A DNA stretch of 14,515 bases from Bacillota bacterium (GCA_012727415.1 JAAYHI010000165.1:1-14515), one strand, 5' to 3'; numbered from the stretch's first letter, positions 6,923 through 14,453 are shown. Program-made: numbers and translations. Notes: a model not told the origin generated them from the sequence alone.

Positions 6923-7423
6923 TTGCGGGTGGTGTTCTCTATCCCCAGCCTGATCATATATCACTGTTATGGAGGAGCGCATTCCTCAGTAACCGCTGCA
7001 GCAGTCCACGGAGGACTGCTGTCCAGGTATAAGACTCCCAGCAGGCAGGAATTGATTGGCCTGCCCTTTTTCGATTCACAGGATGCCGCCGATCATGGGT
7101 TTCTGCAGTATATGGGCAAGAGCAATGATGGCTCCCTGGTCTTTTCAGTGGGTTTTGAAACTGCATCGACGCCGGTGATCAAGGCGGTAAAAAATCTGCT
7201 GGCCCTGGGCAAGGCCGGTGCAGTCAATGTCACCTATGTGGAAACCCGGGAGGTCATCAACATCCTGATGATTATCGGCGGCATCCTTTCCCGGCTGCTG
7301 GGACTTACTTTTCTCGGCAGGCCCCTGGTTGCCTGGGGGACCCAACTGGCCTATAAGAAGATTGTCGCCCTGGTGGAGGCAACTGAGAGGAAGATTAAAC
7401 TGAGGGAGCAAAGAGGGCAATGA
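6923..7423 (+). CDS. DUF3189 family protein, first copy
   Basis: Up to 166 residues; the core begins IIYHCYGGAHSSVTAAAVHGG, the hallmark start of the uncharacterised DUF3189 family, and continues with FDSQDAADHGFLQYMG and VFSVGFETAS. A C-terminal block reads IGGILSRLLGLTFLGRPL followed by VAWG. The start is unclear: family members normally begin just before IIYHCY, but here only TTG 6923, GTG 6929 and GTG 6932 (or a CTG at 6950) are available and none has a convincing RBS. It lies 43 nt after the capping subunit. The Cys/His-rich YHCYGGAH motif and the DHG motif could bind a metal or ligand, but that is a guess. No membrane segment of convincing length is seen. The second copy follows with an ATGA overlap. 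Confidence 0.8.
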   Translation: MRVVFSIPSLIIYHCYGGAHSSVTAAAVHGGLLSRYKTPSRQELIGLPFFDSQDAADHGFLQYMGKSNDGSLVFSVGFETASTPVIKAVKNLLALGKAGAVNVTYVETREVINILMIIGGILSRLLGLTFLGRPLVAWGTQLAYKKIVALVEATERKIKLREQRGQ

Positions 7424-7857
7424 TCTACTTCTATCACTGTTATCGCGGGGCCCACCTGTCCTGTGTCGCCGCCGCGCTGCACTTGGGAATAATCAAGCCT
7501 TCCGCCAAAGTGGAAGAAATATTAGGCCTGGAGTACTTTGACGTTCTGCAAAACCGGGATATGGGGGTGCCGGTGCTGGCGGGGTACTGCCACGGCAACC
7601 CCGTTTGCTTCGTGGGCGTTGGTTCCGGCAGCAAGATCTTTCCCCGCTTTGCCGACTGCCTGACGGAAAAGCTGCAGGCCAATGTGCAGTACAAAGCAGT
7701 GGATTGCCTGCAGTGTATTAATTTGCCGACCCGTATCGGCGGCTTCCTCTCACGGTTCAAGGGGTTTAAAGCCCTGGGCCGCCGCCTGGCTGCCTGGGGA
7801 GTGCATAAAAATCTGGAAAAAATCTATGCCCTGGTTTTGCATGCCAAAAGAAGTTAA
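7420..7857 (+). CDS. DUF3189 family protein, second diverged copy
   Basis: A 145-residue paralogue of the gene before it, starting at ATG 7420 in an ATGA overlap with the preceding stop and with AGAGGG just upstream. It opens IYFYHCYRGAHLSCVAAALHLG and keeps the C-terminal block IGGFLSRFKGFKALGRRL followed by AAWG, which lines up with the first copy. The central DHG motif of copy one is changed to DMG (QNRDMGVPVL), and extra cysteines appear (CHGNPVC, DCLQC). Two unlike copies in tandem suggest a heterodimer or a subfunctionalised pair. The function is unknown. A probable promoter for the next gene begins in its last codons. Confidence 0.82.
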   Translation: MIYFYHCYRGAHLSCVAAALHLGIIKPSAKVEEILGLEYFDVLQNRDMGVPVLAGYCHGNPVCFVGVGSGSKIFPRFADCLTEKLQANVQYKAVDCLQCINLPTRIGGFLSRFKGFKALGRRLAAWGVHKNLEKIYALVLHAKRS

Positions 7858-7865
7858 AGTATAAT
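7837..7865 (+). promoter_or_regulatory. Possible promoter before the DUF512-der-gpsA operon
   Basis: A perfect -10 TATAAT (7860-7865) has TTGCAT (7837-7842) 17 nt upstream, a weak -35. Transcription would start near 7872, ~15 nt before the GTG start of the DUF512 gene. It would separate this operon from the DUF1614/YIEGIA/DUF3189 genes. Confidence 0.4.
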
Positions 7866-7886
7866 TATAAAGGTTTTACTCAGGGG

Positions 7887-9182
7887 GTGAGCAAGATAAA
7901 AATCAAAAGTGTCAAGCCCGGCAGCATTGGCCACCAACTGAGGCTGAGGCCCGGGGACGAAATTATTGCCCTTAATGGCTTCGCGGCCAGAGATATTATC
8001 GATTATTATTTCCATACTACAGGTGCAGAGCTTACCCTCAGAGTGAAGACGACTTCGGGAAGCCTCATCGACTTTGAAATCGAAAAGGGATATGACGAAG
8101 ATTTAGGCCTGGATCTGGATATACAGCCCCGCCGCTGCCAGAATAAATGTGTCTTTTGCTTCATTGACCAGCAGCCCCCAGGCCTGCGCCGCACACTGTA
8201 CATAAAAGACGACGATTACCGACTGTCCTTCCTGGAAGGCAATTATATTACCCTCACCAATCTCCGGGAAGAGGATATTGCCCGCATCATCACCGAGAAA
8301 ATCTCTCCCCTGCACATTTCGGTGCATTCAACAGACCCCCACATCCGGGGCCAGTTGCTGGGAAGAAAACAGCCCAGCGACATACTGGCTGTTCTCCGGC
8401 GCTTGGCTGCCGCGGGAATCGCCTTTCACAGCCAAATCGTCCTTTGCCCCGGCATCAATGACGATATAGAGCTGGAAAAGACGATTGCCGACCTCATATC
8501 CCTGGGCGAATCCCTGCTTTCCCTGGCAGTGGTGCCGGTGGGCCTGACAAAGTACAGGCAGCACCTCACTCCCTTAGTGGGGGCAGACAGGGAATGTGCC
8601 TTGAGGACCATTGCCATAATCGACAGCTTTCAGGAGAAACTGCGCAGCAAGCTTGGCCGCAGAGTTGTCTATGCTGCAGACGAGTTCTATGTCACAGCAG
8701 GTCTGCCAGTGCCGGGGGATGAGTATTACGAGGACTACCCGCAATTGGAAAACGGCGTTGGCATGATCAGAAAGACCTTGCTGCAGGCGGAAGAGCTGAG
8801 CAAGCTGCCGCAAAAACAAGTCCCTCCATTTAAGCTGCTGCTGGTTACCGGCAAGGCCGCCCGGAAGACTATGGAGGATATTAGTGAAATTATCATGAGG
8901 ATTCGCCCCGGCCTGGAGCTGCAAGTCCTGGCAGTGGAGAACTGCTTCCTGGGCCCTGAGATCACGGTGGCAGGACTGTTGGCCGGGGAAGACATTTATC
9001 GGGCAGCCCAGGCTGTCCCCGGCCCCTGGGACGCCCTGGCAGTGCCTGAGGCGGCCGTGCGGGCAGGTTGTTTCCTTGACGACTGGACCAGCGAAAAGCT
9101 TGCCCGGGCCTTGGACAAGACTGTCTATATTGCCCAAGACTTACAGGATATCATCGCGCTGAGCGGAAATGGGGGAATATGA
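7887..9182 (+). CDS. DUF512 / TIGR03279-type PDZ-radical SAM protein
   Basis: The 431-residue product has an N-terminal PDZ-like domain (residues ~4-70: VKPGSIGHQLRLRPGDEIIALNG). Then comes a CxxxCxxC cluster at C84, C88 and C91 (RRCQNKCVFCFIDQ), as in radical SAM enzymes, followed by KDDDYRLSFLEGNYITLTN and HISVHSTDP. The C-terminal part, including LVTGKAARKTM, is the DUF512 domain. This layout is the family annotated as a putative Fe-S/radical SAM enzyme; its substrate is unknown. It commonly precedes der in Clostridia, as here, where its TGA overlaps the der ATG. GTG 7887 is the only start that keeps the PDZ domain; AGGGG touches the start codon and AAAGG lies 13 nt away, so initiation may be weak. 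Confidence 0.9.
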   Translation: MSKIKIKSVKPGSIGHQLRLRPGDEIIALNGFAARDIIDYYFHTTGAELTLRVKTTSGSLIDFEIEKGYDEDLGLDLDIQPRRCQNKCVFCFIDQQPPGLRRTLYIKDDDYRLSFLEGNYITLTNLREEDIARIITEKISPLHISVHSTDPHIRGQLLGRKQPSDILAVLRRLAAAGIAFHSQIVLCPGINDDIELEKTIADLISLGESLLSLAVVPVGLTKYRQHLTPLVGADRECALRTIAIIDSFQEKLRSKLGRRVVYAADEFYVTAGLPVPGDEYYEDYPQLENGVGMIRKTLLQAEELSKLPQKQVPPFKLLLVTGKAARKTMEDISEIIMRIRPGLELQVLAVENCFLGPEITVAGLLAGEDIYRAAQAVPGPWDALAVPEAAVRAGCFLDDWTSEKLARALDKTVYIAQDLQDIIALSGNGGI

Positions 9183-10498
9183 TGTTACCAATTGTATCAG
9201 TTGTCGGCAGACCCAATGTGGGCAAATCGACGCTGTTTAATAAGATTCTGCAGCGGCGGCTGGCCATAGTTGAAGATACCCCCGGCGTCACCCGAGACCG
9301 CCTGTATGGCCAGACCGACTGGGGAGGACATAATTTTATGCTGGTAGATACCGGCGGCTTTGCCTGGGACGATGATGACCCCCTTGCTCAGGCCGTCACC
9401 GCCCAGGCCCAGGAAGCAGTCTGGGAAAGCGATGTCATTCTCTTCATGGTGGATGCCAGGCAGGGACTGACCCCCGACGATAAGGAAGTGGCAGATTTGC
9501 TGCGCCGCATCAAAAAACCGGTAATCCTGGTTGGCAATAAAGTAGATGACTTCAGCAGAAGCCAGGAACAATTGGTGGAGTTTTTCGAGCTCGGGCTGGG
9601 GGATCCCCTGCCGATCTCTGCTGCCAACGGCCTTAATATAGGGGATTTGCTGGATGCCGTTGTCGCGCATATTGAAAAGCTCCCGGTCCGGGAGGAAGAT
9701 GCCGAGGCAATTGCCGTAGCAGTAATTGGACGCCCCAATGTCGGCAAGTCATCTCTGGTCAACCGCCTGGCAGGTAAGGAACGGGCTGTTGTCAGCGATA
9801 TTCCCGGCACCACCCGGGACGCAATTGACACTACCGTCTACCATAACGGCCGGCCCATAGTCCTCATCGATACCGCAGGCCTGCGCAGGAAGAGCAGACT
9901 GGCTTCAGGAATTGAGTATTACAGCATGCTGCGCACTGTCAGGGCGGTGCAGCGCAGCGACATTGCCCTGCTGGTCCTGGACGGCAAAGAGGGGCTTACA
10001 GAGCAGGATAAGCGCATTGCCGGCATTGCCCATGAGGCTGGCAAGGCAATAATCATCCTCGTCAACAAATGGGATATCGTCAAGAAAGATTCCAATACCA
10101 TGGCGAGATATATCAAAGATCTGCGGGCAGAACTGAAGTTCATCGAGTACGCCAACATCGAGTTTGTCTCTGCCCTTACCGGCGCCCGCCTTTCCGGCCT
10201 CCTCTCCTTAGTGGAAAAGACCATGGAGCAGTATCAGCGCCGGATTAGCACAGGCCTCCTCAATGATCTTCTAACCGATGCCATTATGGCCAATCCCCCT
10301 TCAGCCAAGGGAACCAAGGTCAAGATCTTCTACATCACCCAGGTGGCCGTGAAACCGCCGCGCTTCGTCATCTTTACCAGTAACCCGGAGTTGGTGCATT
10401 TCTCCTGGCTGCGGTATCTGGAAAACAGAATCCGGGAAGCTTTTGGTTTTCAGGGCACGCCCCTGGTATTCAAGCTTCGGAAAAGAGGTAGTAAATGA
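9179..10498 (+). CDS. der: Ribosome-assembly GTPase Der (EngA)
   Basis: Der has two tandem GTPase domains and a KH-like C-terminal domain and acts in 50S ribosomal subunit maturation in the cytoplasm. The 439-residue product shows both G domains. Domain one has GRPNVGKS (10-17), GVTRD, DTGG and NKVD; domain two, from ~183, has GRPNVGKSS, GTTRD, DTAGLR and NKWD. The C-terminal domain has AVKPPRFVIFTSNPELVH and ends near FKLRKRGSK. The length is standard (about 435-440). Two adjacent ATG codons (9179 and 9182) can start it; the first overlaps the DUF512 stop. The stop overlaps gpsA. The plsY gene, often between der and gpsA in Firmicutes, is not here. Confidence 0.98.
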   Translation: MMLPIVSVVGRPNVGKSTLFNKILQRRLAIVEDTPGVTRDRLYGQTDWGGHNFMLVDTGGFAWDDDDPLAQAVTAQAQEAVWESDVILFMVDARQGLTPDDKEVADLLRRIKKPVILVGNKVDDFSRSQEQLVEFFELGLGDPLPISAANGLNIGDLLDAVVAHIEKLPVREEDAEAIAVAVIGRPNVGKSSLVNRLAGKERAVVSDIPGTTRDAIDTTVYHNGRPIVLIDTAGLRRKSRLASGIEYYSMLRTVRAVQRSDIALLVLDGKEGLTEQDKRIAGIAHEAGKAIIILVNKWDIVKKDSNTMARYIKDLRAELKFIEYANIEFVSALTGARLSGLLSLVEKTMEQYQRRISTGLLNDLLTDAIMANPPSAKGTKVKIFYITQVAVKPPRFVIFTSNPELVHFSWLRYLENRIREAFGFQGTPLVFKLRKRGSK

Positions 10499-11508
10499 AA
10501 AGGCAAATTGGTGTAATCGGTGCAGGCGGATGGGGGACAGCAATTGCCTTGTTGCTGGCCAAAAAAGGACATGCTGTCACCCTGTGGGCAAGAAGGGAAG
10601 AGTTATGTCAGGCACTGCGCAAACAGCGGGAGAATACAACGTACCTGCCTGGAGTACTGCTTCCCGCCAGCATAGAAATTACCAATTTCTTGGTAGAGGC
10701 GACTAAGACTAAGGAAATTGTCGTCCTCGCTACGCCTTCCAAGGCGGTGCGTTCTACTGTCGAGGCAATTAAAGATTTCGTCACCCCTGGTACCATCATT
10801 GTCAATCTCAGTAAGGGGCTGGAGCGGAACACGTATCTGCGTCTCTCTCAGGTCATTGCTCAGGTCGTCGGCAATGAAGACCGGGTGGTGGTAATCAGCG
10901 GGCCCAACCATGCAGAAGAAGTTGCCCGGGGCATCCCCACTGCCACTGTAGCGACGGGCTACAGTCTCGAAGCCGCTCAGGAAGTGCAGGAAGTCTTCAT
11001 GACTCCTAAGTTTCGCGTCTATACCAATACAGATATCATCGGTGTCGAGCTGGCAGGAGCCTTAAAAAATGTCATTGCCCTGGCGGCAGGAGTCTGCGAT
11101 GGCCTGGGATATGGGGACAATACCAAGGCCACCCTCATGACCCGGGGCTTGGCAGAGATTGCCCGCCTGGGGGTGAAAATGGGTGCCGAGACAATAACCT
11201 TTGCCGGTCTCGCCGGCATCGGCGACCTTATCGCCACTTGCACCAGTAAGCACAGCCGCAACTGGCAGGCGGGTTTCGCCCTCGGCCAGGGGGAAAGTCT
11301 GGAAGATATTCGCAAGGGCATGGTGGTGGAAGGTGTGAACACCACCGAGACTGCGGCAATGCTGGCCGCCCGGGAGGGGGTCAGCATGCCAATTACCACC
11401 GCCCTGCATGAGGTGATCTTTGCCGGGAAACCTCCCCATCAGGCAGTGACTGAATTAATGCTCCGGGACAAGGCCAACGAAATCGAAGATATCCTTCCCC
11501 GGGAGTAG
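10495..11508 (+). CDS. gpsA: Glycerol-3-phosphate dehydrogenase [NAD(P)+]
   Basis: GpsA reduces dihydroxyacetone phosphate to sn-glycerol 3-phosphate with NAD(P)H, supplying the backbone for membrane phospholipids. The 337-residue product has the Rossmann motif GAGGWGTA (9-16), then ISGPNHAEEVARGIPTA, GVELAGALKNVIALAAGVCDG (here split: ALKNVIALAAG with the catalytic lysine) and GDNTKATLMTRGLAEI. These are standard for the family and the length is normal. ATG 10495 overlaps the der stop as ATGA, with GAGGT upstream. No clear terminator follows; the 96-nt gap to spoIVA holds a likely sigma-E promoter. Confidence 0.97.
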   Translation: MKRQIGVIGAGGWGTAIALLLAKKGHAVTLWARREELCQALRKQRENTTYLPGVLLPASIEITNFLVEATKTKEIVVLATPSKAVRSTVEAIKDFVTPGTIIVNLSKGLERNTYLRLSQVIAQVVGNEDRVVVISGPNHAEEVARGIPTATVATGYSLEAAQEVQEVFMTPKFRVYTNTDIIGVELAGALKNVIALAAGVCDGLGYGDNTKATLMTRGLAEIARLGVKMGAETITFAGLAGIGDLIATCTSKHSRNWQAGFALGQGESLEDIRKGMVVEGVNTTETAAMLAAREGVSMPITTALHEVIFAGKPPHQAVTELMLRDKANEIEDILPRE

Positions 11509-11535
11509 CTTTTGCCAAGATTTGTCCTCCTCGCG

Positions 11536-11564
11536 GAATACAACCATTTTTTGCACATATATAT
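11536..11564 (+). promoter_or_regulatory. Candidate sigma-E (mother-cell) promoter for spoIVA
   Basis: GAATACA (11536-11542) and CATATATAT (11556-11564) are separated by 13 nt. This resembles the sigma-E pattern, with a -35 containing ATA and a -10 starting CATA at 13-15 nt spacing. B. subtilis spoIVA is sigma-E controlled. The predicted start is near 11572, ~33 nt before the GTG codon. It is a pattern match by eye. Confidence 0.45.
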
Positions 11565-11604
11565 ATTGTGAGTAAAAGCGGAGATTGTGAGGGGGAGGAG
11601 AAAA

Positions 11605-13086
11605 GTGGCAGAGTACAGCTTGTACCACGATATTGCCAAAAGGACCGGTGGTGATATCTACCTGGGTGTTGTTGGCCCCGTGCGGACTGGGAAATCCACC
11701 TTCATCAAAAAATTCATGGAACTGATGGTAATACCCAATATTAATGAGCAGGACCGCACACGGGCGGTAGATGAACTGCCTCAAAGCAGCGGCGGCAAAA
11801 CCATAACTACTACTGAACCTAAGTTTATTCCCGATGAGGCGGTGGAAGTTCAGTTTGCCGATGAAGATTTTACCATGCGGGTGAGGCTGGTAGACTGTGT
11901 TGGCTACACCGTCAAATCCGCATTAGGTTACTCCGATGAACGAGGCGAACGCCTGGTTATGTCACCCTGGGCCGACGAGGAGATTCCCTTTCAAATGGCT
12001 GCGGAAATCGGCACCAAGAAGGTTATTGCCGATCACTCCACCTTGGGAATTATCGTCACTACTGACGGCTCCTTTTCCGAGTTGCCCAGGGAAGATTTCG
12101 AGGAGCCGGAAAGGAGAGTGGTGGAGGAGCTGAAGGAGATTGGCAAGCCCTTCGTCATCCTCCTTAACTCCAGTCAGCCAGACTCCAGTTCCTGTCTGCA
12201 GCTGCAGACTGAACTGACAGAGAAATATGGGGCTCCGGTCATCCCCTGTAACTGTCAGCGTCTGGACAAGAAGACAGTGGACATAATCCTTACAGAAGCC
12301 CTGTACGAGTTTCCCATTAATCAAATTAACATAGTCCTGCCCGACTGGGTGGAAGCTCTTGAAGAAGGGCACTGGCTGAAAGGCGGCTTCATGGAGATTA
12401 TCCGGGGCATAATGAAGAGCGCCAGCAAGGTGCGGGAATTGCGGGTAGCATTGGAACCCATAGGGGAAGAATTTGACTACGTTTCCCGGGTCCACCTCAG
12501 CCACCTGGATTTAGGCAGCGGCGAAGCGGAAATTCGCTTCGACACACCGCCGGAGTTGTTCTACACTATTCTTTCTGAGACCACTGGCTATGAGATCAAC
12601 AATGCCGGCGACCTGTTCCGGCAGATGAGCGGCCTTGTGAAAGCCAAGAAAGAGTACGACAAAATTGAAGATGCCCTGGTTTCCGCCAAAACCAATGGCT
12701 ACGGCATCGTCCCCCCCAGCCTGGATGAAATGTACCTGGAAGAACCGGAGATTATTCGCCAGGGAGCACGCTTCGGCGTGCGCTTAAGAGCGACTGCTCC
12801 ATCTTTCCATGTCGTCAGGGTGGATGTGGAATCTGAATTTGCTCCCATTGTCGGCAGCGAACGCCAAAGCGAAGAACTGGCAAATTATTTAATGGATGAA
12901 TTCGAAGACAATCCGGATAAAATCTGGGAATCCCAGATTTTCGGCAAGTCCCTGTATTCAATGGTCAAAGAAGGCATACAAACCAAGCTGGGCAACCTTC
13001 CCGAAACTGCCCAGGAAAAGCTGCAACAAACCCTGGAGAAAATCGTCAACGAAGGCAGTGGCGGCCTCATCGCCATCATCCTTTAA
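11605..13086 (+). CDS. spoIVA: Stage IV sporulation protein A (coat-assembly ATPase)
   Basis: SpoIVA polymerises around the forespore using ATP hydrolysis and forms the basement layer of the spore coat. From GTG 11605 the product is 493 residues, practically the B. subtilis length. It has Walker A GPVRTGKST (24-32, K30), the threonines in TITTTEPKF (T69/T70), and D97 in VDCVGYTV. Also present are DELPQS, GTKKVIADHSTLGI, LDEMYLEEPEIIRQGARFGV, DVESEFAPIVGSERQSEEL and the conserved end NEGSGGLIAIIL. I chose GTG 11605 because GGGGAGGAG (11592-11600) is 4 nt upstream; the in-frame GTG at 11587 would put that RBS inside the coding region. A strong terminator follows. This gene is direct evidence of an endospore former. 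Confidence 0.98.
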   Translation: MAEYSLYHDIAKRTGGDIYLGVVGPVRTGKSTFIKKFMELMVIPNINEQDRTRAVDELPQSSGGKTITTTEPKFIPDEAVEVQFADEDFTMRVRLVDCVGYTVKSALGYSDERGERLVMSPWADEEIPFQMAAEIGTKKVIADHSTLGIIVTTDGSFSELPREDFEEPERRVVEELKEIGKPFVILLNSSQPDSSSCLQLQTELTEKYGAPVIPCNCQRLDKKTVDIILTEALYEFPINQINIVLPDWVEALEEGHWLKGGFMEIIRGIMKSASKVRELRVALEPIGEEFDYVSRVHLSHLDLGSGEAEIRFDTPPELFYTILSETTGYEINNAGDLFRQMSGLVKAKKEYDKIEDALVSAKTNGYGIVPPSLDEMYLEEPEIIRQGARFGVRLRATAPSFHVVRVDVESEFAPIVGSERQSEELANYLMDEFEDNPDKIWESQIFGKSLYSMVKEGIQTKLGNLPETAQEKLQQTLEKIVNEGSGGLIAIIL

Positions 13087-13100
13087 CACAAATGCAATAC

Positions 13101-13124
13101 GGCGCAGACGCGCCTTATTTTTTT
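13101..13124 (+). terminator. Intrinsic terminator after spoIVA
   Basis: GGCGC (13101-13105) pairs with GCGCC (13110-13114) around a 4-nt AGAC loop and is followed by TTATTTTTTT (13115-13124). It starts 15 nt after the spoIVA stop and isolates the lipoprotein gene downstream. Confidence 0.85.
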
Positions 13125-13195
13125 CCCCCCAAGGCCGGTTAATCATATTATTTTTTTATTTTTTCACAAGGATTGAAAAAAATGTTGAAAATATC

Positions 13196-13226
13196 TTGAC
13201 AACATCTGCGCCCATGTAGTTATAAT
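13196..13226 (+). promoter_or_regulatory. Probable vegetative promoter of the lipoprotein gene
   Basis: Consensus -35 TTGACA (13196-13201) and -10 TATAAT (13221-13226) have a long 19-nt spacer; a second TAATA follows at once. Transcription would start near 13233, giving a ~120-nt leader. A second TATAAT at 13281-13286 lacks a -35 element. Confidence 0.5.
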
Positions 13227-13309
13227 ATAATAAAGGAGTTATTTTCCTGAAGAGGAAGAACTGGTTATTTGGAAGGCAGGTATAATGTGTATTTGGTGGC
13301 GGGGTAAGT

Positions 13310-13354
13310 TAAGTCCCCTCCACAAAAGTAAAGAAGACAAATGGAGGGGAATTA
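13310..13354 (+). promoter_or_regulatory. Inverted repeat masking the lipoprotein RBS
   Basis: TCCCCTCCA (13314-13322) is the exact reverse complement of TGGAGGGGA (13342-13350), which contains the Shine-Dalgarno site of the gene starting at 13354. Pairing can extend to 12 of 13 bp (13310-13322 with 13342-13354), reaching the first base of the ATG, around a 19-nt A-rich loop. In mRNA this would hide the RBS. Confidence 0.6.
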
Positions 13355-14367
13355 TGGGTAAAAAATATATTCCTTTAGTATTACTTGTATTAATTCTTCT
13401 TACAGGCTGTGAAGGTTCTTCGAGTTTGCCCAGCTACAACTCAGATTTCTTTTACCTCGAGACTGATAACTGCTATGTCGATTTGTCCGCTGAGGAGGCA
13501 GTCTACTTTAGATTATTATCGTGCAAGCCTCTGACCAAAGATGATGTCAGTGCAAGACTGAATATACCAAATACTTACTACGATTTGAGTTTTAGTGAAA
13601 ACGCCAGCACCTCATTAGCGTGGATGGAGGGGAGCAAATACCATTCCACAATTACACAAGATATATCTAAGTATCTCAATGCGTTTGAGGCCATTGATCT
13701 GGACAAAATACCTGTAATCTATCAATACGGGCTATATCTAGAAGTAAATTATGAAAACAGGCCTATGGAGAATTTTAAGGCTACAGAATTAGCTCTGACC
13801 GTCAATGGCAAAACGCAAAAGTACTCTTTAGAGGATTTGATATACTCAGCGAAACCTGGAAGATCAGTACCACCTGTCCATCCGGATAATTTGCTAATTA
13901 GCAATATCCAAGCAATCATGCAGTATTTGACCTTGCCGTCGGCGAAAGGCAGTATAAATTTATTTCCTCTTTGTATTGAGATAGGAGAGGACCTGACTTT
14001 AAAGAGGATTGAGTTTTTGAATCATCCTGAGATAAAGTGTGCTAATGTATCTGTGACTTCAACAGGGAAGGATGGGTGGCCCGTTGAGCGGACATGGGAC
14101 GGCAACTCCCCATTGAAGCTTAATTCAGGGAGAGACGTAGAGCTACGCATCACCTTAGAGAATCCTCTTTTTGCAGGTGAACTCTCCGGGATATTCGCGG
14201 ATACAATGCTGATAATATACGAGCACAACGGTGCTGAATACTCCGAGCACATTACTGTAAATTACAATGTCGCAACGAACAAGTACTTAATCTATGCCCG
14301 GGAGCGCTATGGTATTGATATTCAGTCTTACTTTGACAACAATGTTTTTCGTTTTGACACAAATTAA
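13354..14367 (+). CDS. Putative lipoprotein of unknown function
   Basis: A 337-residue exported lipoprotein. ATG 13354 gives a short basic signal MGKKYIP, a hydrophobic stretch and the lipobox LTGC with C19 as lipidation site. GGAGGGG lies 4 nt upstream. The in-frame ATG at 13285 would put 23 charged residues before the signal peptide, so it is less likely, though GGAAGG precedes it. I recognise no domain in the mature part. It is rich in Asn, Tyr and Ser, looks beta-rich and contains ITLENPLFAGELSGIFADT and ITVNYNV near the C-terminus. The region is more AT-rich than the neighbours: 27 of 60 bases are G/C at 13441-13500 against 36 of 60 at 7201-7260. It has its own promoter and a possible RBS-masking hairpin, so it stands apart from the upstream operons. 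Confidence 0.75.
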   Translation: MGKKYIPLVLLVLILLTGCEGSSSLPSYNSDFFYLETDNCYVDLSAEEAVYFRLLSCKPLTKDDVSARLNIPNTYYDLSFSENASTSLAWMEGSKYHSTITQDISKYLNAFEAIDLDKIPVIYQYGLYLEVNYENRPMENFKATELALTVNGKTQKYSLEDLIYSAKPGRSVPPVHPDNLLISNIQAIMQYLTLPSAKGSINLFPLCIEIGEDLTLKRIEFLNHPEIKCANVSVTSTGKDGWPVERTWDGNSPLKLNSGRDVELRITLENPLFAGELSGIFADTMLIIYEHNGAEYSEHITVNYNVATNKYLIYARERYGIDIQSYFDNNVFRFDTN

Positions 14368-14453
14368 CGCAAAAAAACTGCTAAAGGCACTTAACACTCC
14401 ATGAAGAATGTGTCCCGATTACCTCAGACCTTCAGCATTAAACTAAATTTCAG

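Noticed and set aside
8574..9137. 187-codon minus-strand ORF inside the DUF512 gene
   Set aside because: Antisense shadow of a conserved radical SAM protein, with no start signal and no recognisable domain.
10443..10706. Plus-strand ORF across the der/gpsA junction
   Set aside because: Out of frame with both genes, no family features; der and gpsA explain the region.
11553..11568. Alternating AT tract before spoIVA as a simple repeat
   Set aside because: Too short to be a repeat feature; it is better explained as the -10 part of a sigma-E promoter.
11962..12504. 180-codon minus-strand ORF within spoIVA
   Set aside because: spoIVA on the + strand is conserved along its whole length; the reverse frame has no independent evidence.
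13281..13286. Second TATAAT upstream of the lipoprotein as a promoter
   Set aside because: The position 17 nt upstream reads GAACTG and there is no extended -10 TG, so the promoter at 13196-13226 is preferred.
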